The notes beneath the pieces were generated by a model. The model was not told where the DNA came from. It saw nothing but the letters and a program-made list of their open reading frames with translations, and did not search any database. A stretch of 5,239 nucleotides of DNA from Pseudomonadota bacterium (GTDB lineage Bacteria > Pseudomonadota > Alphaproteobacteria > Ferrovibrionales > Ferrovibrionaceae). Positions 1 through 5,239 of the stretch are shown here, in pieces (positions within the stretch are counted from its first letter, which is position 1; every line of letters begins with the position of its first letter). Location of the stretch: positions 1-5,239 of the forward strand of contig JAJYTL010000247.1 in NCBI GenBank assembly GCA_021793055.1. The letters are read 5' to 3'. The position numbers and the translations under genes are program-made.

Positions 1-79
1 TGCGGCGCGAGCTGCGCGGCCGCGAGCGGGCGGCGGAACGACCTTCGAGATAGGGAACCGCATTCGGCGGCGAACGAAC
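1..79. other. 5' flank of the GntR-type regulator gene; little identifiable
   Basis: This stretch is very GC-rich in its first 40 bases, including a 10-base palindrome at 15-24 that contains a NotI-type site. One + frame (starting at position 3) is open to a TAG at 51-53 and reads as an Arg/Glu-rich tail, so an upstream gene could end here 26 bases before the regulator start. That is only a possibility, because a second frame is also open and no family can be recognised from 16 residues. I see no convincing -35/-10 pair and no match to the FadR-subfamily operator pattern (TNGTNNNACNA). Confidence 0.3.
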
Positions 80-835
80 ATGACCTTCGACAAGATACAG
101 CAGGAACCGGCCTATCGCGTGGTCGCCAACGCCATCGAGCAAGGCATCATGTCAGGGGCCATCAAGGCGGGCGATCCGTTGCCGTCGGAGACCGCCCTGG
201 CCGAGCAGCTTGGCGTCAACCGATCGACGGTGCGGGAGGGTATCCGCCTTCTCGAGGAGAACGGATTGGTGCGCCGCAGCGACGGCGGCAAGCGGCTGTT
301 CGCCAGCATCCCGGGCGCGCAGGAGCTCGGCCGGCGCATGAGCCGCGCCATGGTTCTGCACGAGGTCACCTTCGAGGAGCTGTGGGAGATCGTCATGGTG
401 CTCGAACCTTGCGCGGCCGAGCACGCCGCGCGCCGCGCCCGACCGGAAGATCTTGAGGCGATTGAGGACAACTTGCGTCGCACACATGAGGCGCTGGGCG
501 GCGACCATGGCCAAATCGCGGAGCTCGATATCGAGTTCCACAGTTTGGTCGCCGAGGCGGCGCACAACCGGGCGCTGATACTGTCGCGCGAGGCGCTCGG
601 GCGCCTCTTCTATACCGCTTTCGACGCGGTGTTCTCGCGACTGAACGCCGGCGGGCGACTGCTCTTTGCCCATCAGGCGATCGTCAGTGCCATCCGGTTG
701 CAGAACGCCAAGGACGCTCGCGACTGGATGGAGCGGCACATCGTCGACTTCCGCCGCGGCTATGAACTCGCGAGCCTCGACATCTCCGGCCCGGTTGGGG
801 GCACAGAAGAGGTTTCGTCAGCGGACGATCCGTGA
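80..835 (+). CDS. GntR family transcriptional regulator, FadR subfamily (FCD domain)
   Basis: This 251-residue cytoplasmic protein is a DNA-binding regulator that should respond to a small ligand, usually an organic acid or related metabolite in this subfamily. Residues ~8-75 form the GntR winged helix, with the typical LPSETALAEQLGVNRSTVREGIRLLEENGLV core (positions 34-63; recognition helix around NRSTVREGIRLL). Residues ~95-230 form the all-helical FCD effector domain. The four expected metal/ligand residues are visible: D150 and H154 in LDIEFH, H198 in FAHQAI, and H220 in WMERHI. Length is normal for the family. The ATG at 80 is the only plausible start: the frame stays open upstream but contains no ATG, GTG or TTG, and the Shine-Dalgarno signal is poor. 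The gene converges on the amidase-transporter operon, so control of that operon is an attractive inference, but regulators of this type also act elsewhere. The family call is very secure; target and ligand are unknown. Confidence 0.95.
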   Translation: MTFDKIQQEPAYRVVANAIEQGIMSGAIKAGDPLPSETALAEQLGVNRSTVREGIRLLEENGLVRRSDGGKRLFASIPGAQELGRRMSRAMVLHEVTFEELWEIVMVLEPCAAEHAARRARPEDLEAIEDNLRRTHEALGGDHGQIAELDIEFHSLVAEAAHNRALILSREALGRLFYTAFDAVFSRLNAGGRLLFAHQAIVSAIRLQNAKDARDWMERHIVDFRRGYELASLDISGPVGGTEEVSSADDP

Positions 836-855
836 CGTCTTCCGTGCCCCCGATC
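793..855. terminator. Long imperfect hairpin between convergent genes; possible bidirectional 3' end structure
   Basis: A nested inverted repeat covers the last 43 bases of the regulator gene (stop codon included) and 20 bases of the gap. The outer arm is GGGGGCAC (797-804) pairing perfectly with GTGCCCCC (844-851), extended by 793-796/852-855 with two G-T wobbles. After one A-C mismatch, GAAGA (806-810) pairs with TCTTC (838-842). After a five-base bulge (811-815), CGTCA (816-820) pairs with TGACG (833-837). After a one-base bulge, CGGA (822-825) pairs with TCCG (829-832) around a three-base loop. That is about 26 pairs in total. No T-run follows on either strand, so it does not look like a classic intrinsic terminator; a 3' end stabiliser or Rho-assisted end is equally possible. 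The pairing was read by hand and no folding energy was computed. Confidence 0.5.
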
Positions 856-878
856 CCGATCTTGCCGCGGGCGCCAGA

Positions 879-2390
879 TCAGAGCTTACGCCAATCGGTG
901 CCCTGCTCGAAGGCGTGTGCGGCGCGATAGATCGTGCTCTCGTCGAAGGCCTTGCCGATCAGCATCATTCCGATCGGGAGGCCGTCGCTCATGCCGCAAG
1001 GCACGGTCATCGCCGGATGGCCGGTGACGTCGAAGGGCGCGGTATTGGCGACCATCTCGAAAGCGCGCTGGATATAGAGCTGGAGCGGCGCATCCGCCGG
1101 CGGGATCGGGGTCGCCTTGACCGGTAGGGTGGGCATGAGCAGGAGATCGTAGGAGGCGAGCGCGGCATCGTAGGCGGCCTTCAGACGCCGAGCCAGGTTT
1201 TGCGACTTGGCGTAGAACCGACCGCGGTAGTAGCGGATGAAATACTCGCCGACGAACATCGATATCTTGAGGCTGTCCGAGAGCTCGTTGGCCCGCTCGC
1301 GCCACGCCGAGTGGGCGTCCAGCAGGGGAACGTTGTAGAAGCCCTTCCAGTTGAAGCCCATGCCGTTGCCGCTCATCATCTGTGCCTGCAGTCCCTCAAG
1401 GGCGACCGGGGTCCAGATGTCCTTGCCGATGCGGTGCATGGGCAGGTCGATTTCCTCGACCGCCGCGCCCATGGCTTTGAAAACGCCGGCCGCGGCCCGC
1501 ACCGTGGCGTCGACGTCGGGCTCGGAGTTCGGCCAGCCGAAGCCGTCCTTGACGACGGCGATCTTGAGACCGGCCGCGCTTTTACCGAGCGCCTCGGTAT
1601 AGGCGGCGACTTTCGGCGCGTATTGCCGCGGGTCGAGCCCGTCGGCGCCGGCCAGGACCTCAAGCATGAGGGCGTTGTCGGCTACCGTCGCGGTCATTGG
1701 GCCGGTGTGGTCGATCGTGTTTTCGATCGGCATCACGCCGGTATAGGGCACGAGGCCCCAGGTCGCCTTCATGCCATAGATGCCGCAGAACGACGAGGGC
1801 ATGCGGATCGAGCCGCCCTGATCGCCGCCAATCGCCATGTCGACGGCGCCGGATGCGACCAGCGCGCCGCTGCCGGACGACGATCCGCCGGCCGAGTAGC
1901 CGTGCTTATGCGGATTGTGCACCGGCCCGAGGGCGCTGGTGTGGCTGCCGCCCGACAGGCAGAAATATTCGCAATGCGCCTTGCCAAGGATCGTGCCGCC
2001 GGCATCCAGGATGCGAGTGACCACGGTCGCGTCGACATCCGGCACGAAACCCTCGAGCGTCGATGCGCCGTTCATCATCGGCACGCCCGCGAGGCAGACG
2101 TTGTCCTTCAGCACCACGGTCTTGCCCGCGAGCTTGCCCTCGGGCGCGCCCTTCACCGTGGTCTTGATATACCACGCGTTGAACGGGTTCTCGTCGGCAC
2201 CCGGCTGATATCCAGGCGTGCGCGGATATTTAACCAGCGGCTCGTCGGGCATGGCCTCGACGATATCGTAGGAAGCAATCGAACCTTCCATCAGCGCGCT
2301 GAATGTCGCGAGACGCTCCGGCGTCAGGCTCATGCCGAGATCCGTCACGATTTTCTGCAACTGCTCCGCAGTCGGGCGCTTCACTGTCAC
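879..2390 (-). CDS. Amidase (amidase-signature family, nitrile-hydratase-linked amidase type)
   Basis: This 503-residue enzyme should hydrolyse carboxylic amides to the acid and ammonia in the cytoplasm. The Ser-cisSer-Lys triad of the amidase signature family is complete: K95 in VVLKDN, S170 in GGSSSGSG (168-175), and nucleophile S194 in GGDQGGSIRMP (188-198). The spacing of 75 and 24 residues equals that of the Rhodococcus amidase triad as I remember it (K96/S171/S195). GGDQGGSIR instead of the commoner GTDTGGSIR, the ENPFNAWY segment (67-74), IENTIDHTGPM (222-232) and NTAPFDVTGHP (449-459) all match the amidases that accompany nitrile hydratase in Rhodococcus and Pseudomonas. There is no signal peptide. 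The start is GTG at 2388-2390, preceded by AAAGGAG at six bases; the open frame reaches to 2684, but that extension lies inside the upstream ATPase gene and reads as Arg/Gly/His-rich noise. It is the last gene of the transporter operon. The exact substrate is not readable from the sequence; aliphatic or aromatic amides are both known for this type. Confidence 0.93.
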   Translation of the reverse strand: MTVKRPTAEQLQKIVTDLGMSLTPERLATFSALMEGSIASYDIVEAMPDEPLVKYPRTPGYQPGADENPFNAWYIKTTVKGAPEGKLAGKTVVLKDNVCLAGVPMMNGASTLEGFVPDVDATVVTRILDAGGTILGKAHCEYFCLSGGSHTSALGPVHNPHKHGYSAGGSSSGSGALVASGAVDMAIGGDQGGSIRMPSSFCGIYGMKATWGLVPYTGVMPIENTIDHTGPMTATVADNALMLEVLAGADGLDPRQYAPKVAAYTEALGKSAAGLKIAVVKDGFGWPNSEPDVDATVRAAAGVFKAMGAAVEEIDLPMHRIGKDIWTPVALEGLQAQMMSGNGMGFNWKGFYNVPLLDAHSAWRERANELSDSLKISMFVGEYFIRYYRGRFYAKSQNLARRLKAAYDAALASYDLLLMPTLPVKATPIPPADAPLQLYIQRAFEMVANTAPFDVTGHPAMTVPCGMSDGLPIGMMLIGKAFDESTIYRAAHAFEQGTDWRKL

Positions 2391-2396
2391 GTCAGT

Positions 2397-2403
2397 CTCC
2401 TTT
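2397..2403 (-). promoter_or_regulatory. Ribosome binding site of the amidase gene
   Basis: On the - strand the sequence AAAGGAG lies six bases before the GTG at 2390-2388. It is the strongest ribosome binding site of the - strand genes and it decides the amidase start: the first ATG of the open frame (2684) has only the coding sequence of the preceding ATPase around it. The GTG three codons' worth of bases further in (2384-2382) is too far from this site to be preferred. Confidence 0.85.
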
Positions 2404-2408
2404 GTTGC

Positions 2409-2429
2409 GGCCGGCTGTTCTAGCCGGCC
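2409..2429 (-). promoter_or_regulatory. Intercistronic hairpin on the ATPase stop codon, just ahead of the amidase ribosome binding site
   Basis: GGCCGGCT (2409-2416) and AGCCGGCC (2422-2429) are perfect 8-base inverted repeats around a five-base loop (2417-2421). On the - strand transcript the hairpin contains the end of the ATPase gene (stop TAG at 2422-2420) and ends five bases before the amidase AAAGGAG. No T-run follows, so full termination is unlikely. Such a GC-rich stem between two cistrons could slow RNA decay, mark a processing site, or limit read-through or ribosome movement from the transporter genes into the amidase gene. The repeat is seen directly; its role is inference. Confidence 0.55.
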
Positions 2430-3124
2430 ATGCCCACGAATTCCGCGACCAGCCTCGGGTCGGCGATCTCGGCCGGGCTCACTTCCCGCGTGATCGCCCC
2501 TTTCTGGATGATCAGCACGCGATCCGCGAGCTCGGCGATGAATTGCAGATCCTGCTCCACCAGCAGCATGGTGATCTGATGGCCGCGACGGAGCGCCTTC
2601 AGGGTCTCCACCATTTCCTCGACGATCGAGGGCTGAATGCCTTCCGTCGGCTCGTCCAAGAGAATGAGCTTCGGGCCGCCGCAAAGGCAGCGCGCCAAGG
2701 CCAGAAGCTGCTGCTCGCCGCCCGACAAGGCGCCGCCCGGCCGATCCAGGAGCGGCGTGAGACGCGGAAAGAGCGCGAGCGCCGCGTCCATCGCCGCGCG
2801 CTCGTCGCCCTTGGCGAGCAGGCAGCCCATGCGAAGATTGTCGCGCACCGAGAGGGTTGGGAAGATATCCCGGCCTTGCGGCACATAGCCGAGACCGGCG
2901 CGGGCGCGCGCCGAGGTGCTGGCATGGGTGATGTCGTCGCCGGCGAAGCGGATCTGCCCGGCGGTTGCCGGCAGGTATCCCATCAGCGTCTTCAGCAGCG
3001 TGGTCTTGCCCATGCCGTTGTGGCCAAGGATGCCGACAAAGCTTCCCCTATCCGCCTGCAAGCTGACGCCGCCGAGAATGGGGATGCGGCCGTAGCCGGC
3101 ATGAAGGTCCCGAACCTCCAGCAT
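2420..3124 (-). CDS. ABC transporter ATP-binding protein, LivF/UrtE type
   Basis: This 234-residue protein is one of the two nucleotide-binding subunits that drive the transporter from the cytoplasmic side of the membrane. Motifs in order are Walker A GHNGMGKTT (34-42, K40), Q-loop YVPQGRDIFP (80-89, Q83), signature LSGGEQQ (133-139), Walker B LILLDEP (153-159, catalytic E158), and the switch region VEQD (189-192), where Q191 stands at the usual His, as is common in LivF-type subunits. The phrase EPTEGIQPSIV (158-168) is characteristic of UrtE, the urea-transporter member of this group. Length is normal. The ATG at 3124-3122 shares its A with the TGA of the preceding ATPase (TGATG), so translation is probably coupled; there is no strong ribosome binding site of its own. 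The subfamily call is secure; urea as substrate is less certain, given the amidase downstream and no urease in view. Confidence 0.95.
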   Translation of the reverse strand: MLEVRDLHAGYGRIPILGGVSLQADRGSFVGILGHNGMGKTTLLKTLMGYLPATAGQIRFAGDDITHASTSARARAGLGYVPQGRDIFPTLSVRDNLRMGCLLAKGDERAAMDAALALFPRLTPLLDRPGGALSGGEQQLLALARCLCGGPKLILLDEPTEGIQPSIVEEMVETLKALRRGHQITMLLVEQDLQFIAELADRVLIIQKGAITREVSPAEIADPRLVAEFVGMAG

Positions 3125-3846
3125 CAGGCCGCCGCCTTGCCGAGATAAACGTCGCGCACCGCCTGGTTGGTCAGCACGCGCTCGACGTCGTCCTCGATCA
3201 GAATGCGGCCGCGATTGAACACTGTGACGGTACGGGCGATCATACGGATGAACTGCATGTCGTGCTCGACCACGATAAGCGCCTGGGCGCGGTTGATTTC
3301 GCGGATCAGTTCAGAGGTGCGCACGACTTCCTCGTAAGTCATGCCGGCGGCGGGCTCATCGAGAAGGATCAGGTCCGGCTCTTGTGCCAGCACGGTTCCG
3401 ATCTCGACCCATTGCCGCTGGCCGTGGGCAAGCTGGCCGACAATCCGGTTGGCGATGTCGGTCAATTTGAGGCGGGTCAGAACCTGGTCGACGGTTTCGC
3501 GCGCGTGGCGGATCGACTTGCCACGGCCGGCCGCGACGAAAATATTCTCCCGCACCGACAGGCCGTTGAACACGTTCGGCACCTGGGTCTTGATGCCGAT
3601 GCCGAGGCGGGCGATTTCGTGGGACGGCGCGCCGGTGATGTCATGGCCACGGAATAGGACGTGCCCTGAGGTTGGACGCAGTTGTCCGGTCAGGGTCTTG
3701 AAGAAGGTGCTCTTGCCGGCGCCGTTCGGCCCGATCAGGCAGCGCAGCTCACACTCGCCGACGGTAAAGTCGATGTTGTCGACCGCGGTGACGCCGCCAA
3801 AGCGCATGGTAACGCCTGTGGTCTGCAACAGCGGAACGAGAGTCAT
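3124..3846 (-). CDS. ABC transporter ATP-binding protein, LivG/UrtD type
   Basis: This 240-residue subunit is the partner ATPase of the LivF/UrtE-type protein. Motifs in order are Walker A GPNGAGKST (39-47, K45), Q-loop KTQVPNVF (86-93, Q88), signature LAHGQRQWVEIG (139-150), Walker B LILLDEP (159-165, catalytic E164), and the switch VEHD (193-196, H195). HGQRQW with EIG after it, in place of LSYGQQR-like signatures of ordinary LivG proteins, points to the UrtD branch. It has a shortened C-terminal tail ending DVYLG, the usual end of this family. The start at 3846 is supported by GGAGG seven bases upstream (3854-3858) and by a four-base ATGA overlap with the end of the LivM-type permease gene. 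Its 3' end overlaps the next ATPase by one base. The function as a transport ATPase is near certain; the transported compound is inferred only from context. Confidence 0.95.
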   Translation of the reverse strand: MTLVPLLQTTGVTMRFGGVTAVDNIDFTVGECELRCLIGPNGAGKSTFFKTLTGQLRPTSGHVLFRGHDITGAPSHEIARLGIGIKTQVPNVFNGLSVRENIFVAAGRGKSIRHARETVDQVLTRLKLTDIANRIVGQLAHGQRQWVEIGTVLAQEPDLILLDEPAAGMTYEEVVRTSELIREINRAQALIVVEHDMQFIRMIARTVTVFNRGRILIEDDVERVLTNQAVRDVYLGKAAA

Positions 3847-4859
3847 GGCCGGACCTCCGCCGTGGCTTGTTGGGCAGCGCGGGAATGGCCGAGGGAAATC
3901 CGGCGCAGGAGCGCTTCGAGGCTCGGCAGCACCCCTTTGGGAACCAGCAACACAAACACCAACAGCACGACGCCGAGCATGAGGTTGGCGTTGATCGTTT
4001 GCTGCGTGCCGATGATGGTGATCAGATATTCGACGGCAACCGCGCCCAGGATCGGCCCGACCAGGGTGCCGAGGCCGCCGAGCAAGACGAAGATGATCGC
4101 CTGCGCGGCCTCCTGGAGACCGAACACCGTCGGGCTGACGAAGCCGCCCCAGTTGGTGAACAGGCAGCCGGCCAGCCCGGCGATGCCGCCGCCGAGCGCG
4201 AAGGTGAGGGTTTTATAGAGGCGGGGGTCGTATCCGAGCAGCATGGCGCGGGTCTCGTTCTCGCGGATCGCCACGACGACGCGGCCAAACCGGCTCGCGA
4301 GCAGGCCTTTGAGCAGCACATAGACCAGCACCAGAAGGACCGCCGCGACGCCATAGAGTTGCGCCGGATCGAGCGCCATGTCCGGGTGTCCTGGCATGTT
4401 GAGCGGCGGCACCGAGGGAATGCCGTTGAAGCCGCCGAGCGCCGCCTGACCGATGTGCCAGACGTCGCCGGCGGTGGAATTCGCGAAGTTGAACAGAATG
4501 ACGGTGACAGTGAGCGTGATTACGCCGATATAGGCGTCGCTGATGCGGCCGTAGAACATGAAGTAACCGAGCAGCGCGGCGAAGGCGGCCGGCAGGACGA
4601 TGGCGAGAAGAAACGGCGCCGTGCTGCTGCCCATGTTGATCGCGGCGACAGCGTAGACATAGCCGCCAAGCCCGAAGAAGGCCGATTGGCCGAAGCTCAT
4701 GATGCCGCCATAGCCCCAGATGAATCCCTGGCTCAAAGCCAGGGTCGCCATCGCGATGAACAGTGTCGCCTGAACCAGACCGAACAGGCTCACGGTGAGG
4801 GGCAATGCCGCCAAGATGACGATCATCGCCGCAAGAGAAGTCAGGAAGCCGCGAGACAC
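3843..4859 (-). CDS. ABC transporter permease, LivM/UrtC type
   Basis: This 338-residue inner-membrane protein forms half of the transport channel with the LivH-type permease. It is strongly hydrophobic, with about eight to ten membrane segments, approximately at residues 10-28, 30-48, 54-76, 83-103, 110-128, 167-187, 215-236, 252-277 and 292-308. Family marks include WGYGGIMSFGQSAFFGLGGY (48-67) and the cytoplasmic coupling loop SRFGRVVVAIRENETRAMLLGYD (189-211), which contacts the ATPases, followed by YKTLTFALGGGIAGLAG. The loop FNGIPSVPPL (144-153) stands at the usual (T/D)G(I/L) site of LivM proteins. The start is GTG at 4859-4857, two bases after the TGA of the preceding permease gene (TGAACGTG), with GGAG nine bases upstream. 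The C-terminal tail after residue 320 is polar and variable in the family. The permease call is secure; the sequence alone does not tell urea, amides and branched-chain amino acids apart. Confidence 0.94.
   Translation of the reverse strand: MSRGFLTSLAAMIVILAALPLTVSLFGLVQATLFIAMATLALSQGFIWGYGGIMSFGQSAFFGLGGYVYAVAAINMGSSTAPFLLAIVLPAAFAALLGYFMFYGRISDAYIGVITLTVTVILFNFANSTAGDVWHIGQAALGGFNGIPSVPPLNMPGHPDMALDPAQLYGVAAVLLVLVYVLLKGLLASRFGRVVVAIRENETRAMLLGYDPRLYKTLTFALGGGIAGLAGCLFTNWGGFVSPTVFGLQEAAQAIIFVLLGGLGTLVGPILGAVAVEYLITIIGTQQTINANLMLGVVLLVFVLLVPKGVLPSLEALLRRISLGHSRAAQQATAEVRP
3854..3858 (-). promoter_or_regulatory. Ribosome binding site of the LivG/UrtD-type ATPase gene
   Basis: GGAGG on the - strand ends seven bases before the ATG at 3846. 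It lies inside the last codons of the permease gene and, together with the ATGA overlap, fixes the ATPase start instead of the internal ATG at residue 14. Confidence 0.75.
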
Positions 4860-4861
4860 GT

Positions 4862-5239
4862 TCAGATACTCCGTCGGAAGAAGCGTCCGGTGATGCCTTG
4901 CGGCAATACGCGGATCATGACCACGGCAAAAAGCAACAAGGCGACTTGGCCGAACACCGGCGTGGTTTGAAACGTCACGATCTGGTCGATGGCGCCGAAC
5001 AGGCTGGAGGCCAGGGTGCTTCCGGTGATGATCGCCGGCCCGCCGCCGAGCACGGTGATGAATGCCTTGGCGACGTAGACTCCGCCCATTCCCGGGGCCA
5101 CGCCGGAGACCGGGGCGATGACGCCGCCGGCCATGCCGGTTAGCGCCGCGCCGATGCCGAAGGTCGCCATGTAGACGCGGCCGGGGGTGACGCCGAGCGC
5201 CGCGGCCATGTCCGGATTTTGCATCGTGGCGCGAACCAT
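4862..5239 (-). CDS. ABC transporter permease, LivH/UrtB type (C-terminal part; 5' end outside the window)
   Basis: The 125 visible residues are the C-terminal part of an inner-membrane permease that pairs with the LivM-type protein. The first residues, MVRATMQNPDMAAALGV, are the cytoplasmic coupling loop of LivH/UrtB proteins (family pattern R-A-x-x-Q-N-x-x-M-A-A-x-x-G), so the methionine at the very edge is most likely internal and the gene should continue for roughly 150 or more codons beyond 5239, since the family is usually near 290 residues or longer. Three hydrophobic segments follow, at about 26-44, 57-84 and 94-112, including AFITVLGGGPAIITGS (59-74), equivalent to the VFGG-G-L-G loop of the family. 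It ends RVLPQGITGRFFRR, matching the usual RPxGLFG-like tail. It stops two bases before the LivM-type gene, which indicates tight coupling. Confidence 0.92.
   Translation of the reverse strand: MVRATMQNPDMAAALGVTPGRVYMATFGIGAALTGMAGGVIAPVSGVAPGMGGVYVAKAFITVLGGGPAIITGSTLASSLFGAIDQIVTFQTTPVFGQVALLLFAVVMIRVLPQGITGRFFRRSI
4869..4872 (-). promoter_or_regulatory. Ribosome binding site of the LivM/UrtC-type permease gene
   Basis: GGAG on the - strand lies nine bases before the GTG at 4859 and inside the end of the LivH-type gene. With no ATG nearby in frame that would keep the first membrane segment, it supports the GTG start two bases after the preceding stop. Confidence 0.6.

Noticed and set aside
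15..24. Ten-base palindrome containing a NotI-type site
   Set aside because: It is made only of G and C in a very GC-rich stretch, does not resemble a FadR-type operator, and is too short to call a regulatory site.
3..53. Possible last 16 codons of an upstream + strand gene ending in TAG at 51-53
   Set aside because: It is too short to recognise, and another frame in the same stretch is also open; it is mentioned only in the flank entry.
666..1127. 153-codon + strand frame bridging the regulator and the amidase gene
   Set aside because: It is out of frame with the regulator, antisense to the amidase end, and has no motif or ribosome binding site.
1200..2423. 407-codon open frame on the + strand opposite the amidase gene
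   Set aside because: It is antisense to a gene with a complete catalytic triad. Its translation is Arg/His/Gly/Ala-rich without recognisable motifs, as expected for shadow frames in GC-rich DNA.
2303..3148. 281-codon open frame on the + strand opposite the LivF/UrtE-type ATPase
   Set aside because: It lies wholly antisense to a gene with all ABC motifs and has an Arg/Ala/Gln-rich composition typical of shadow frames.
3867..4970. 367-codon open frame on the + strand opposite the LivM-type permease
   Set aside because: The product is a highly charged Glu/Arg/Asp/His-rich mirror of hydrophobic membrane codons, shows no family features, and overlaps two secure permease genes.
2420..5239. Firm assignment of the transporter as a urea transporter (urtBCDE)
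   Set aside because: The ATPases look UrtD/UrtE-like, but substrate is set by the binding protein and permeases, the binding protein is outside the window, and the adjacent enzyme is an amidase. Gene symbols were therefore left empty.

Overview
This GC-rich window holds one regulator gene on the + strand facing a tightly packed block of five genes on the - strand. The high GC content, the third-codon-position bias towards G/C, and the combination of a FadR-type GntR regulator with a branched-chain-amino-acid/urea-type ABC transporter suggest a soil or plant-associated proteobacterium, probably an alphaproteobacterium of the Hyphomicrobiales (rhizobia and relatives) or Rhodospirillales. That placement is inference from style and content; there is no marker gene in the window.

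Layout: positions 1-79 are the 5' flank of the regulator. Positions 80-835 (+) encode a complete GntR/FCD-domain transcription factor. Positions 836-878 are a short convergent gap and part of a long imperfect hairpin (793-855). Positions 879-2390 (-) encode an amidase-signature amidohydrolase that closely resembles the amidases linked to nitrile hydratase in Rhodococcus and Pseudomonas. Then, reading leftward from the right edge, positions 5239-2420 (-) encode four transporter components in the order permease (LivH/UrtB type, 5' end outside the window), permease (LivM/UrtC type), ATPase (LivG/UrtD type) and ATPase (LivF/UrtE type). No stretch of 300 bases or more lacks a gene.

How the genes fit together: the four transporter genes have junctions of +2, -4 and -1 nt, so they are almost certainly one translationally coupled operon, and the amidase follows after 29 nt with its own strong ribosome binding site and a small hairpin in the gap. 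The simplest reading is an uptake-and-hydrolysis module: a periplasmic binding protein (expected just beyond the right edge) delivers a small amide or amide-like compound to the permeases, the two ATPases power import, and the cytoplasmic amidase releases ammonia and a carboxylate. The ATPases carry sequence marks typical of UrtD and UrtE of urea transporters, but no urease or urea-amidolyase gene is visible, so the substrate could be urea-like or a short amide. The convergent FadR-type regulator is a plausible controller of the operon, but its target is not shown by the sequence.

I saw no mobile elements, CRISPR arrays, tRNA or rRNA genes. The most distinctive features are the transporter-amidase pairing and two hairpins placed exactly on stop codons.
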